Shown in pieces: positions 48,543-61,274 of a stretch of DNA of 64,000 nt. Made by a program: the position numbers and the translations under genes. Origin of the DNA: Azadirachta indica (taxonomy: Eukaryota > Streptophyta > Magnoliopsida > Sapindales > Meliaceae); NCBI GenBank assembly GCA_022749755.1, contig CM040448.1, forward strand, positions 1,856,481 to 1,920,480, in the 5' to 3' direction. Below the pieces are notes generated by a model. The model ran no database searches. It was not told the origin of the DNA and saw only the letters and a list, made by a program, of their open reading frames with translations. How positions within the stretch are numbered: position 1 is the stretch's first letter; the number at the start of each line of letters is the position of its first letter.

Positions 48543-51500
48543 ATGGGGTTGAAGTCTTCAAAACATGGGCCGCCAAGGACCAGAAGCTCAAGTTTCCATG
48601 ACCTCCATTTTGAAGTTATCACTTTTCTCACTAAAAGTTCTTACATTCGTAACTTGGTCTCTAAACAACGAAGGCGAATGCTAGTTGAGGGTTATGATCT
48701 TGACATGTCGTATATCACGGACCGTCTATTGGCAATGTCATTTCCTGCTGAACGTATGCGAGCAGTTTATCGTAATCCTCTCTGGCAGGTCAAGGCTGTG
48801 CTAGACATGAGACATAAGGAACATTACAAGGTGAACTTTTTAACCTTGAACCATATAATTTACCATTTCATTTGCCAGGGTTAACTTGTTATTTACCATA
48901 TATGTTTCTGATCCTCTTGTAGCTGTGTCTATTAGTCTTTTTAATACTTTTAAATGAATTACTTTGCACTGTTGATAATCCCGCATTATGAGGTTACAGA
49001 CAGATAGCAAGTACTATTTCTGTTTGCTGTCTCACATAAAATTTGCAATATTATTAATCTGTTGAACTGCAAGGAAAAAAGACTCTTGCAGGTCCATACT
49101 ATTAATTTCTTTTTCCAGAATTGTTTACTGTCTGATGATTCATTGGTGCTTTTTTCAGGTTTATAATTTGTGTATAGAAGAAAGTTATGATCCAGCACAT
49201 TTTAATGACCGTGTTGAGAGATATCCTTTCGATGACAACCATGTGCCCCCTTTGCAAATGATAAAGCTCTTTTGTGAGAGTGTACATTCATGGCTATCGA
49301 GTGATCCAAAACATATTGCAGTTATACATTGCATGGTATAACATGCTTTGCTGTTTAATCTTTTTGGTTCTTTTAAGATGGTTCACGAGTCATTTTGCAG
49401 TTTTTAGTAATTCTTTTTTATGAATTGCAGTTCAAATTTTATTTGATCAAAACTGATTGGCCAAATTTCAACCGGTCAAGTAAATTGTGTTCATGGTAGT
49501 TGATACTTTGCTGATGTTAGAACAGATAGATCTACTCATCCTTGTACAATAACGGTACCAGTCAAATGCTTTTGCATTTTATTGCAGAAAGCTTATGAAT
49601 ATATGATCCTCATTTTGTCCATGCTATTGACCAACCATTATAGTTTGAATATAAAATGGTAATTAATAACCGAGGTTTGAGTGCTTTAGTGGTGCATCAT
49701 AATTACATCATGTTTCACCTTTATTTTTTTCATTTGAATTTGCAGGCAGGCAAAGGTCGAACAGGTTTGATGGTGTGTGCCTACCTTGTTTACACTGGCA
49801 TGACAGCAGAGGAGGCTTTACAGTTGTATGCGCATAAACGGACCACTAATAATGAAGGAGTAAGTCATATTAGGTAAACTGATAGAAATGTCTTGCCAAT
49901 GTGATAATAGATGATAGAAATTGCAATCATAGCTCCTTGCTTTATCAAAATTTAGCCTTATTTACCACTCTACTCGGTCACCGGCAATTTAGGAATAAGT
50001 TGTATTAGAGGTACATGTTAGTTCTAAAAACATTAAAGCAAACGATCAATTTAGGATTCCTGACATGAAAATATCCAAAATTTGCAATATTTTGCAGATA
50101 GAAGCAATCATATAACAAATTTTCTTTTTCTACAAACACAGCCTGTGTTGTCTCATGTTTTTTACGTAGGTGGTAGTGTTGTTTAGATGTTACTTATATT
50201 ATCATTAACTTTGATTCTCTATGTGATGTTGTATTCTCCATGGCTGCTGATTGTAGAATCTTTTTGGCTTGGCTGTACATTTTTTTTTGCATGTGTTGAC
50301 CAGGTCTCCATACCAAGCCAAAGACGTTATGTTGGATACTGGAACAGTATACTTTCTTTTCCGAGGGGAGTTAGTGGTGGACCTCCAGAAGTGAAATTGC
50401 CAAAGAAATGTAGCAGAGAATTGTTGCGAATTCGTCTTTATGACACGATTAACACTCATGCTGTCTTCTTTGTTGTCTCGGAGTTGCAAGAGGTGAGTCC
50501 ACCCTGTTGAACAAAGTTGAGATTACAGAAAATTTATGCTTGAAGGAAAATCTTTAATTTGCTTGTGATTTTAAATCAATTTCTTGACAAATATTCCTAC
50601 CAACTAGACTAAGTATGAAATTTAGATTGGATATCTTCTCATCTTTTCAAACGCTCATAAAATTTTTGCATTTGCTTCATAGGTTACCGGTCAACTGTAC
50701 CGTCCACCAATGGAACTTTCCAGGGGTTGTTGCAGACCAGTTAAAAATGGTGATCAACGAAACACAAACCCTAGCTACTATGTCTCTTTTGTTGAAGATG
50801 AAGAAGAAGGGAGCAAGCAAGAGTCAGAAGAACCTCGTGTTGTCGTCCAAATGGACACAGAGAGTCCCATAATCTACCAAAAGACCTGTCTTGATCATTA
50901 TTTTGATAAACCTCTACAAGTAAGTGATTGGCAATATGTACAAATAAATTTAGGTCTGTTATATTATAATGTCAGCTTAAGGCATAAGAACTTTTCCTTA
51001 TTAAGGTGTGATGAAAAGCACAGAAACAAAAGTTTCAGGAGTCACTTAGCAGCACTAAAAGCACTTCACCTCAGCCATAGTAACTCTATTTGTCACCCAA
51101 AATCATGTTCCATCTCCTTCATGAAGAAGTTCTAGGAAATTTCCTAACACTCTTCTTTCCTTTTCTAAATTAAGTTCCTATCTTTGTCTTCTGTTCTCAG
51201 CACAAAATGTGTAACATAAATGATATTTGATTGAACAGGTCAATGGAGATATTCGTGTTATATTCTACCAAAAAATGATTGGATCGCGCATCTTCTATGC
51301 CTGTTTTAACACAGCATTCATCAAAAACAGCATGCTACAGGTACTTAATACGATTTTTCATCCTGTTTCTGTTGAATTTTCCTTCAAGTTTTTACAAAGC
51401 TTAAATATGTTTCTGCTTGCTTTCTGAATCCTGCAGTTTTCCATCCGGGACCTGGATAAAGTTGGAAGCAGAGCAAGATCACTATGTGGCCCTGCCTTCT

Positions 51501-51595
51501 GTTTAGAGTTGCTATTTGGCCCTGCTAATCCAAAGTGTACACTACCCCGTTCACCTCATGATGACAACGATCATTTCAGCCATGATTCCTCGTGA
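48543..51595 (+). CDS. PTEN1: PTEN-type phosphoinositide/protein phosphatase (PTEN1-like)
   Basis: Seven coding exons: 48543-48830, 49159-49335, 49746-49859, 50304-50492, 50683-50919, 51239-51340 and 51437-51595 (TGA), giving 421 aa. All six introns are in phase 0. The N-terminus has the membrane/PIP2-binding type sequence EGYDLDMSYITDRLLAMSFP, then the phosphatase domain with YPFDDNHVPPLQMI and the catalytic P-loop HCMAGKGRTG (Cys154, Arg160 or so), followed by a C2-like domain (residues about 195-370, RIRLYDTINTHAVFFVVSEL and beyond) and a short tail. The P-loop sequence matches plant PTEN1 rather than PTEN2, as I recall those. The enzyme removes the 3-phosphate of phosphoinositides; Arabidopsis PTEN1 acts in pollen. 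The P-loop is split by an intron after HCM. A spliced leader upstream (about 47.4-48.5 kb) is probable. Confidence 0.93.
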
Positions 51596-52997
51596 AATCT
51601 GAGGTCAAATTTGTTTGTATACAAAGATGCAACAATTCATATACTGAGATTACATAAACACACAAATTCACATCCTGGAAAGTTTTCACCAAATGGTCCA
51701 AAGATGGATAAAACTTCGTGGTGTTTACAACTGATGATTTATACTTCCTGCTCGCCGACCTAGTTTTTAATGGGCGGTGAAGCGCAGGAAAATAATAGCA
51801 ATTTTGGTAACTATTAGCAGCTCTGAGCACATTTGGTAGATGATGTTTGTTTCATGTCTTTTTGTTTTTGGTTCTGAATATACCGAAACTTGCATCCACG
51901 TGATCTCTTAGTTTACATCTAACATTGCTTTTATCATTTGGCCCAAAAAATTTGAATATTTGACATATAACACTACTACAATTTCAAACTATTGGAAAAC
52001 AAAAAACAAATCCATTAGGGGTTTTAATGTTTTAACTTATTTTGGTTAAGTTAAACAGTTTGCATAAGCTATTATTAGTCTTGATCAACGTTGAAATCAT
52101 GTAATTGAATATAACGTATTTTCTACTCTCATTTATCATAAAAATTTAAACAAAAAGAAATTTTTTTCTCCAATTTACTATAGAAAAAAGTGCTATTTTG
52201 TCGTATAATTTTCATTTTAGTAGCATTTATTTAACTAAAAAGTCTGATAGATGAAAAAAAGAAAAACCTTTTCCTAAAATCGGATTGACAGTAGTATGTG
52301 ATAACCAAAATAAACTAAAATATTATGACTTCTAATTAATCTTTTGTGATTCATGTGTTAAATTGAAAAGCTAATTTTTGGATAGAATTTGAGCTTGAAT
52401 TGAGGAAATTATTTACTGAAAGGAAGTAGGGAAAATAAAGAAAAAACAAAACAAACATGTAATAATAAAAAGCACTTAACGCATATAATTTGGTCTGTAT
52501 AGAACAAAATCCATTTAAAGTGATTTAATTAGTAAAAAGAAAATTAATTACATCTATTTATTTGTCATATTCTTCCTCTGACTTAAAAATTAGTTTAAAA
52601 ATAAAGCCTATATTCCACCCCTCCTTTTTTTATTTATATTCCTTAAACTATGTTATCGATAGGATTTTTATTTCGAATTGTAAACCGATGTGTAATAAAC
52701 ACAAAATCGTGGACTTGGATGTAATTTTTGACTTCCAGTATATGTAACTGGAACTCGCAACCGCGAGTCCATGAACCGACGTCGTTTACTGTTCCTTTTC
52801 AACCTTAAATAGTTTCTTTCAGAAGTCTTGTATGACTGTTCCTGTTATTCTCAGTGTCTTGTACTTCCAATGTTCACCGTCCAAATTCCTTTTAAATCCT
52901 CACTTTACAACTGATTTTCTCCCCAGATTGCGTTTGTTTGCCGAGAAAATTTCACAAAACTCTCAAAAGGTTTTATCTTTTATTTATTTAAATCACG
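51596..52997. other. Intergenic: PTEN 3' UTR and E4-ligase promoter
   Basis: About 1.4 kb of AT-rich sequence. Near its right end a short inverted repeat ACTCGC-AACC-GCGAGT (52753-52768) sits beside the CGACGTCG palindrome. Confidence 0.5.
52777..52784. promoter_or_regulatory. CGACGTCG palindrome upstream of the E4-ligase gene
   Basis: The context AACCGACGTCGTTT lies about 215 bp before the start codon. It shares the ACGT-centred core with the palindromes at 6084 and 27258. Confidence 0.45.
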
Positions 52998-54596
52998 ATG
53001 GCGACGCAGAAGTCACAACGATCACCGGAAGAAATCGAGGACATAATCCTTAGAAAAATCTTCCTCGTGACGCTCACAGAGACTTACGAGACCGATCCAC
53101 GAATCGTCTACTTGGAATTGACAGCGGCGGAGATTCTCAGCGAAGGGAAAGATTTGAAGCTCTCCCGCGACTTGATGGAGCGGGTCTTAATCGACAGGTT
53201 ATCCGGTAATTTCAACTCTGCCGAACCTGCTTTCCAATACTTGCTCAACTGTTTCCGGCGCGCGCACGAGGAATTGAGGAAAATCGGAAACATGAAGGAT
53301 AAGAACGTCCGGTCTGAGCTGGAGAACGTCGTGAGACAGGCTAAGAAATTAATCGTTTCGTATTGTAGAATTCATTTAGCCAATCCTGATTGTTTTGGCG
53401 TTGTTAATAATGATGAAAGTAATACTAATAGTAATATTAATAAGTCGAGTATTTCGCCGCTGTTACCCTTTATATTTGCGGAGCTTGGTGGCGGAATAGA
53501 CGGTTTTGGGGGCAGTAGTAGCAGTGGGTCCCAGTGTCCGCCGGGGTTTTTGAAGGAGTTCTTTGAGGAGGCAGATTTCGATAGCTTGGACCCGATTTTG
53601 AAAGGGTTGTATGAGAATTTGAGGGGGAGCGTGTTGGACGTTTCGGCATTGGGGAACTTTCAGCAGCCATTGAGGGCTCTGTTGTATTTGGTTAGTTTTC
53701 CGGTGGGCGCAAAGAGTTTGGTGAATCATCCGTGGTGGATTCCACGAAGTGTGTATTTGAATGGGAGAGTTATCGAGATGACTAGTATTCTGGGTCCCTT
53801 TTTTCATGTTAGTGCCTTGCGTGATCATAAAATTTTCAAGAGCCAGCCAGACGTCGGGTGAGTTAATTTTGAACTCCTCCTTTATGGTTAGCATAAGAAT
53901 ATTTCATATGCTTTTGCATTTTGCCGGCAGTGATTATGTTTTAGGAATAGGGAAGAATGAAACTTTGGAATGCTGTATTGTGCATTTTTTAGGAATAATG
54001 AATGTGTGAATTCTTGTTCATTGTTTAAGAGGGAAGAAAAGAACATAGTTACTTATTTTAACATATTAGTTTTGGATCATTTAAAGAAAAAGCTAACTAT
54101 TTGATGCCTTTTCTGTTGAAGTTAGTGGATTATGTTTAAAGATATTTAGTTGTCTTACCATTAGATGAGGCTTTTCTCTACACTTATGTTGATTCTAGGA
54201 AAAGCAAAAACTGCTTATACCTTATGGAGGATTTTGGCTTTACTTAAAAAAGCTGATGACAGTCTTAACCCTGTTTAACCCTTGTGGTTGGATGAAGTGA
54301 AATCGACATTGGTTTGAGTTTTATGCTTCTTTCATACACCAATTAAATACAAAATAGTACCTTGCTGTCAGTGTGTTATTTAGTCTTGAGCTGGACTGTT
54401 CAGCTATTTAATATATTATTGGTACCTGTGAGATTTTCTTTATTGAGAAGCAGGTTCTTATGTTTAAGTATTGAAAAAGTTTGGATTAAGAAGGGAGTGC
54501 ATTGAACAGGATGATAGTGGATGGTCTCTTGATTTTATTTGTATGCAACTTAATGTTGGAAATTTATGGGGCACAAAATTGGAAGTTACTAATAAG

Positions 54597-54639
<43 letters not shown>

Positions 54640-57600
54640 AAAAAAAATCAAATAAAGATCTAAAACTGCTCTCTTTGAATTTTTCACTTTGTTCTTCTTA
54701 TATGGTGCTTTAGTATTTTCTTAACAAAGTGTTTTTGAACGCTCCCCTTTCCTCACTTATGAATCTATTGATTTCGACTGCCTAAGAAGGACTTCTTACT
54801 GATATATTGCTTATTGCTTGATAAAACCAGTGAGCAGTGTTTCTCTGATGCATCAACTCGTCGACCAGCTGATTTGTTATCTTCATTCGCGACAATTAAG
54901 ACTGTCATGAAAAGTTTGTATAAGGATCTTGCAGATGTTCTTCTTGCTCTCCTGAAAAATACCGATACCCGTGAAAATGTGCTTGAATATCTTGCAGAGG
55001 TGATCAAGAAAAACTCATCAAGGGCCCACATTCAGGTGATTTCCCTTCATACTGCGTTTTTGAGTCACTGTTAATGGCATTAAAACAATTTTTCCCACTA
55101 AGAATACTCAAAGCAATGAACACGTGAGTATTTTTGTTATTCTGTTTCTTCCATCTAAGGGAAATGTTGGTGTCAAATTTTCAATGGTTATGTCTACTAG
55201 TTATACCAAATAAGATTTTTGATTGGGTATTTCTACATCCTCCAGTATATAATTTAACATTGCATTATACATAACATGTTTCACAGGTTGAGCCTTTATC
55301 TTGTGCGAGCTCTGGCATGTTTGTCAACCTCAGCGCTGTCATGCTTCGACTTTGCGATCCATTTTTAGATGCCAATTTAACGAAAAGGGATAAAATTGAT
55401 CCAAAATATGTTTTCTACAGTAATCGTTTAGAGTTAAGGTGAGAAATTTTTCTTTAAGTAGCATTAATCTTCTTTGATATCTCACTTTGGATATTTTCCT
55501 GTTGCTGTTCCTAATTTTCTGTTGTGAACTATATTAGATCATTGACTGCTCTACATGCTTCCTCGGAAGAAGTCGTTGAATGGATAAATAAAGATAATAC
55601 TGGGAGAATGGATGGCTCTAGACAATCTAGTGATGGTGAAAACCGTGTGCTACAATCTCAACAAGCCACCAGTTCTAGTGGTGGTGCATCTGAACCTTCT
55701 CTCCAAAGTGTGAAGCCAACCTCAAGCAGGGGTGGTAAATCTAAATATCCATTTATTTGTGAATGTTTCTTTATGACTGCAAGGGTGCTCAACTTGGGCC
55801 TGTTAAAAGCATTTTCAGACTTTAAGCATCTTGTTCAGGTATTGCTTACATTTTATGTATCATTTTGAGTAGACAATTATTACTGTATGATTTTTTTTTT
55901 CCCTTTTTCCTTCCTCATTTTTAATGAGTATGCATTGCAGTAAGCATCATGAACTATTTTGATAACTAGTTTTACATATGGATGGAAATAAGTTAATTTA
56001 TTGATTGTTTATTTATCAGAACATTTCAAGAGCTGAAGATACACTTGCTACTTTAAAAGGCATGCGAGGGCAGACGCCTTCTACTCAACTGGATGAGGAT
56101 ATAAGGCAAACTGAGAAAGAAATAGAGGAGTATTCACAGGAAAAGCTTTGCTATGAGGCTCAGATATTAAGGGTATGTCATTTTCCCAACCATACCCTTC
56201 TCTCTTACCACGCACATAAAAACGCCTCAACATATTGTTTTGCTTGCTTGTTGCATCTTTGCTTGCTCTCTCTTTGTCTTTTTGATGGGAAATTCTCTCT
56301 CCTACTGAATTTTTTCAATTGTTTGTCTTAAGGATGGGGATCTTATTCAGCATGCTCTTTCTTTCTACCGGTTAATGATTGTTTGGTTGGTTGACCTGGT
56401 TGGTGGATTTAAAATGCCTCTACCTGATAATTGTCCAATGGAATTTGCGTGTATGCCTGAGCATTTTGTTGAAGATGCTATGGAATTGCTTATTTTTGCC
56501 TCCCGGATTCCAAAATTGTTGGATGGGGTTTTGCTGGTAAGCTTTATGCTTTTTCCTGACTTTCTGGACTTTGTAATCACCAGAAGCTGATCCCTGTTCT
56601 GATCGATATTCTGTCTGGTCTTTTGTTTGGCAGGATGATTTTATGAATTTTATCATAATGTTCATGGCAAGCCCAAAATTTATTAGGAATCCGTATCTCA
56701 GAGCAAAGATGGTTGAAGTGTTGAACTGCTGGATGCCCCGAAGAAGGTGATTTGATTTTTCCCATGCAAAGAGACATATTTTTGTGACTTTCTGCACTTG
56801 GATTTTACTAAGTTGATTGTAGGCTAATTATGCATTTTATTGCCTATGCAGCGGTTCGTCATCTGCTACATCTACTTTATTTGAAGGTCATCAAATGTCT
56901 CTCGAGTATCTTGTGAGGAATCTTTTGAAGCTATATGTTGACATTGAGTTCACAGGTTCTCACACACAGGTGATTACCACATTATATTAGTTATTGAAGA
57001 TTATTGTCATCTAAACTTTGTGGCCATTATAGAAAAGGGGCTACAACTGTTCCTGAAAGAAAGAAAAAAAAAAGTGGGTTGTGAGGGCTGATATTGGTCC
57101 ATAGTAAAAGACTAGCTTGCTGAATGTCATTATATGTTACCATATACTAACACAGAAGAAAAGTTTGAATTGCGTTTGGAGGTACTTTCATTCTTTGGGC
57201 CAATGTTAATGGTTGACAGGCCGTTTCAGGGATTGGTAGATTTATTCACATAGCATTGTCTTTTGAAGTCCTATATTGGGATGCTCAGTACAGTGAAATT
57301 TGATTATATTTCAAGCACCAATCACTACAGTGGTGTTTGATTATATTTTGAGCACCAATGATTGAATAAAGAAGGATGACCATTACTTCTTACTGTTAAG
57401 ATACTTGTGAACTGGAGTTCCTTACAATTTATGTTTAATCGATTAATTTTGCTCTTGGATAAATCAGATGTGAAGAAAATTTCCTTGGGAAGGATGATAA
57501 TCTGATGAAACAATTCTCTATCCAGCAAGGAATTTAAATCTATCTGTAACATTTTGGAAGTTTTGATTAAGTAAGAACTGTTGGTTAGATTCTTTGTATG

Positions 57601-60011
57601 ATTTAGTCCAATATGGCAGGAGAAAGAATATTCTTTCAAATTTTCTTCTTTATTCTTTTCTCGACTACTTCTCAAAATGGTATTACCAGGCTGGTTCATA
57701 TGGAAGTTAACCCATGCCAAGTATGAGGATCTTCGTCCTTGGGTAACTTTGAGATCGGTACTTGGTTAATATTTTCACTTGAGTAGGAGTCTGTTTTCTG
57801 GTACGTGCTACTGGGATTTGTTACCAAGTCGTTACATGCAGCATATGATCTGAATTTTTTGTTGCCTCATTTCGTTTTTTTTTTTACTCCCTTGTTTATA
57901 GTTTTCATTTTAGTTTACCATCGCCGAGGTTAACTAGTGTGCTTCTTCAATTTTGTTGACGGTTGCACTTTAATTGACTTGTTTTCTGTCATGTGCAGTT
58001 CTATGACAAGTTCAACATCCGCCATAATATTGCTGAACTTCTTGAGTACCTATGGCAGGTCCCTAGTCACCGAAATGCTTGGAGACAGGTAGGATCTTAT
58101 TCAAGGGCCAACACATCAAAAGTTTTTGAGTTTTGCCTCTGCCCTTTCTATATCTGCTCTGATTGTTTTAAATGTGATGTGGACTGTTCCAGATTGCAAA
58201 GGAAGAGGAAAAGGGTGTTTATCTGAATTTCTTGAACTTCCTGATCAACGATAGCATTTATCTTCTTGATGAAAGTCTTAACAAAATTCTTGAACTCAAA
58301 GAGATTGAAGTTGAGATGTCAAACACAGCAGAATGGGAGCGAAGACCAGCTCAAGAAAGGCAGGAAAGAACCCGACTTTTCCACTCACAGGAGAATGTAA
58401 GCATGATTTTGACTTACAATTTTGTTTTTGTTTGTAGGGTATGCAATGGATTTGCATTAATTAATGATATATATTACTGGGTGTTTTCAGATTATACGAA
58501 TTGATATGAAATTGGCAAATGAGGATGTCAGCATGCTGGCATTTACATCAGAACAGATTGTGGCTCCTTTCCTACTTCCTGAGATGGTAAAGTCTTTTTT
58601 CAGCTTTCCTGCTCATGCATTTTTATCTTTAGGTGATAGAGAGCAAGTTACGGTTGATTTTTAATAAATGTTTCTTTGTCAGGATCACTTTTATGATTAC
58701 TTTTTCTTTTCCCAGGTTGAAAGAGTGGCAAGTATGCTCAATTATTTTCTGTTACAACTTGTTGGTCCCCAAAGGAAATCTCTCACTCTCAAAGACCCAG
58801 AAAAATATGAATTTCGCCCAAAGCAGTTGCTTAAGCAGGTAAGCAGTTGATGAGTTTCCTAAATTTGTTTTCTTGGTTGGGTGTTATCCTCTTTTTTTTC
58901 CTTTTTATTTCAATAAAGAGGAACGTATGTTTACGTAAGATTGCTAAGTTATAAAGATGCAATATTTGTTGTCTTTTAGAAAAAACTTTAATACCTCCGT
59001 TCATGTGATGTCAATATGAAATTGTTGATTGCTTTTAGATTAGTATAATGAAAATGTTTGGTTTTACTACTAGTAGTAAACTCTGTCGTAACTTTATAAG
59101 GCAGATAAAGAATATATCATACTGTTATAGGCTGGATAGATAGATACACTAATGAATCTTTAATGATCTGTTTCCAGATTGTTTGCATATATGTCCATCT
59201 GTCAAGGGGTGATACACAAAACATATTTCCAGCTGCCATCTCCAGTGATGGTCGATCCTACAATGAGCAGGTAATCCATCGTTCAAGTCAAATACTTAAA
59301 CTTTGAGATAATTGCTATTTCATTCTTGTCAAAACAGTCTAGTAAGTGTAACTCAATCTGATGATTCAACTGTACTTCAGCTGTTCAGTGCTGCAGCAGA
59401 TGTGCTTCGGAAAATTGGTGAAGATATGCGCATTATACAGGAATTTGTTGAGCTTGGTGCAAGAGCCAAAGCTGCAGCTTCTGCGGCCATGGATGCTGAA
59501 GCTGCTCTTGGAGAGATACCAGATGAATTCCTTGATCCAATTCAAGTATGTTTCATGACCTATTTTTGTTGTTGAATTGACATTGATCATGGGAAAATGC
59601 TTAATTCTGTGTGTTTTGGAGTGCAGTATACTTTGATGAAGGATCCGGTGATTTTACCTTCTTCAAGAATCACAGTCGACAGGCCTGTTATTCAAAGGCA
59701 TCTTCTCAGTGATAGCGTAAACAAGCATCCTCAAAACTTCTCACATTCATTCTTGCGGGCAGCTAACTATAAATAAAAACTCAATAATTATTTTAATATT
59801 TTACTAATTGATTCAATCTTTTGTACTACAGACGGATCCATTCAACCGATCCCATCTTACTGCAGATATGTTGATACCAGATACTGAACTGAAGGCAAGA
59901 ATTGAGGAATTTATCCGCTCTCAAGAACTAAAACGACACGGGGAGGGTGTAAACATTCAGAGCATCAAGGATACAATACAAACCACCAATGGGGAAATGT
60001 TGATCGATTAG
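52998..60011 (+). CDS. Ubiquitin conjugation factor E4 (UFD2/MUSE3-like U-box ligase)
   Basis: Sixteen exons join in frame to 1048 aa: 52998-53857, 54831-55035, 55287-55438, 55538-55838, 56020-56172, 56333-56536, 56634-56746, 56852-56969, 57999-58088, 58193-58396, 58491-58586, 58716-58838, 59178-59270, 59381-59545, 59627-59716 and 59832-60011 (TAG). The long UFD2 core is recognisable ([65 protein letters not shown]). The C-terminal U-box is at about residues 950-1030: [41 protein letters not shown]4 factors lengthen ubiquitin chains on substrates already marked by other ligases and work with CDC48. The single Arabidopsis gene (At5g15400, MUSE3) limits NLR immune receptor levels. Length and gene order agree with that orthologue. 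The gene looks intact. Confidence 0.95.
54599..54634. repeat. (CT)n microsatellite in intron 1 of the E4 gene
   Basis: About 17 CT units, followed by TTTTAAAAAAAAAA, inside the 973-bp first intron (53858-54830). Confidence 0.9.
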
Positions 60012-61274
60012 GAGGTTCTTATATATTTGTGTTCCAAGTGTGTGTATTGTAATTATTATATAATAATTTAAATATTGTATTCAATAATGTTTTATTGAGC
60101 CTGTAAATTTAGTATTTTATTAATTATTACAATCCTTGAACAGGTGAACAATTAGGTCTATTTTAAATATAGAATTATGTACCGATTAAAATTAGAGATA
60201 TCATATAAGCAGTAATTCTTTTTAAGGCATTTATTTGGTTGGTCTATTTTAAATTTAGATACGACAGATATGTATAAGCAATTCATGAATGCATCTGGTG
60301 TGGAAGCTAAGCTATTAGAAGCCAGGCTGCATAATATGCAAATTAATGACACAGCAACAAAAAGTTCATGAAAGATGGCTGCAGGCCAGCATTCGTGCAT
60401 TTTGATTTGTTTCTTCTGTGAGATTTAATGATATTCTACATGCAATATAACCAACTGGCCATCACAATCGGCATGGCATGCTCTTGGCCTATTTCATTCT
60501 TTTATTTCATTCCAAACATTGACTCGACTGTAGCTGCAGCAGTTTAGGTGAGGCTTTGATTGATTCCTGCTGCATTCATTTTCCTTTTAGCAACTATAAT
60601 ATTTCTTCCTCAAGACTTCTTACCCTATTATCGTCAATGTTTAAACCCCCACTTGATCCTGATAAAATGTTTGAGGACATTTGGCCAATGCGGAATGATG
60701 GCTATATGATCACTATGTTGTATGTGTATGTATGTATGTTCCCTTTTATCTTCAAAACTATCATTGGTTCCAATTATCAGTTGGAATGGGTCTCAACACT
60801 GTAAACTTCTTAATGACAACAGTTGTGTTCTGCTCATTTCTTGCGCTTTGTGGTCTGAGGCCTCCGCAGAAATTGTTTTGTAGCTGTCATAACCGCTTTG
60901 GTCAATTTCTTTTTCGCCGGAGACCAACAGGGTTGAGATTTCATTTCAAAGGGTTTGGAAGCGCCTTTAGTTTTGGAAGAGATTCATGCCTTAAAACTAG
61001 GAAACAGCATTAATGGGAAAAGTAATCTAATTTGTTTCTTTCATCATTTCTTTTATGGCCTTCACAAATACAACAATGTCCATTTTACTTCGGAGCTTTA
61101 ACGTTAGAGATGCAAGTAATTTTACAATAATTTAACAACCATGTTTACTTGCGTGGATAATCAATCTGGCTCTGTTAAGGTTCGAACTTCTCTTTTATCC
61201 CAGGTGACTTTCATGTGCAGTTAGTTTTGTGTACATGTTCTGAGTCACAATTTGTAAACACCTTGATCTCGACA
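60012..61274. other. Convergent 3' intergenic region
   Basis: About 1.3 kb between the E4 gene (+) and the SpoU gene (-). Short open frames have no recognisable domain or exon context. Confidence 0.5.

Noticed and set aside
60556..61013. Plus-strand frames after the E4 ligase
   Set aside because: They are short, unrelated to each other, and lack splice or domain support.
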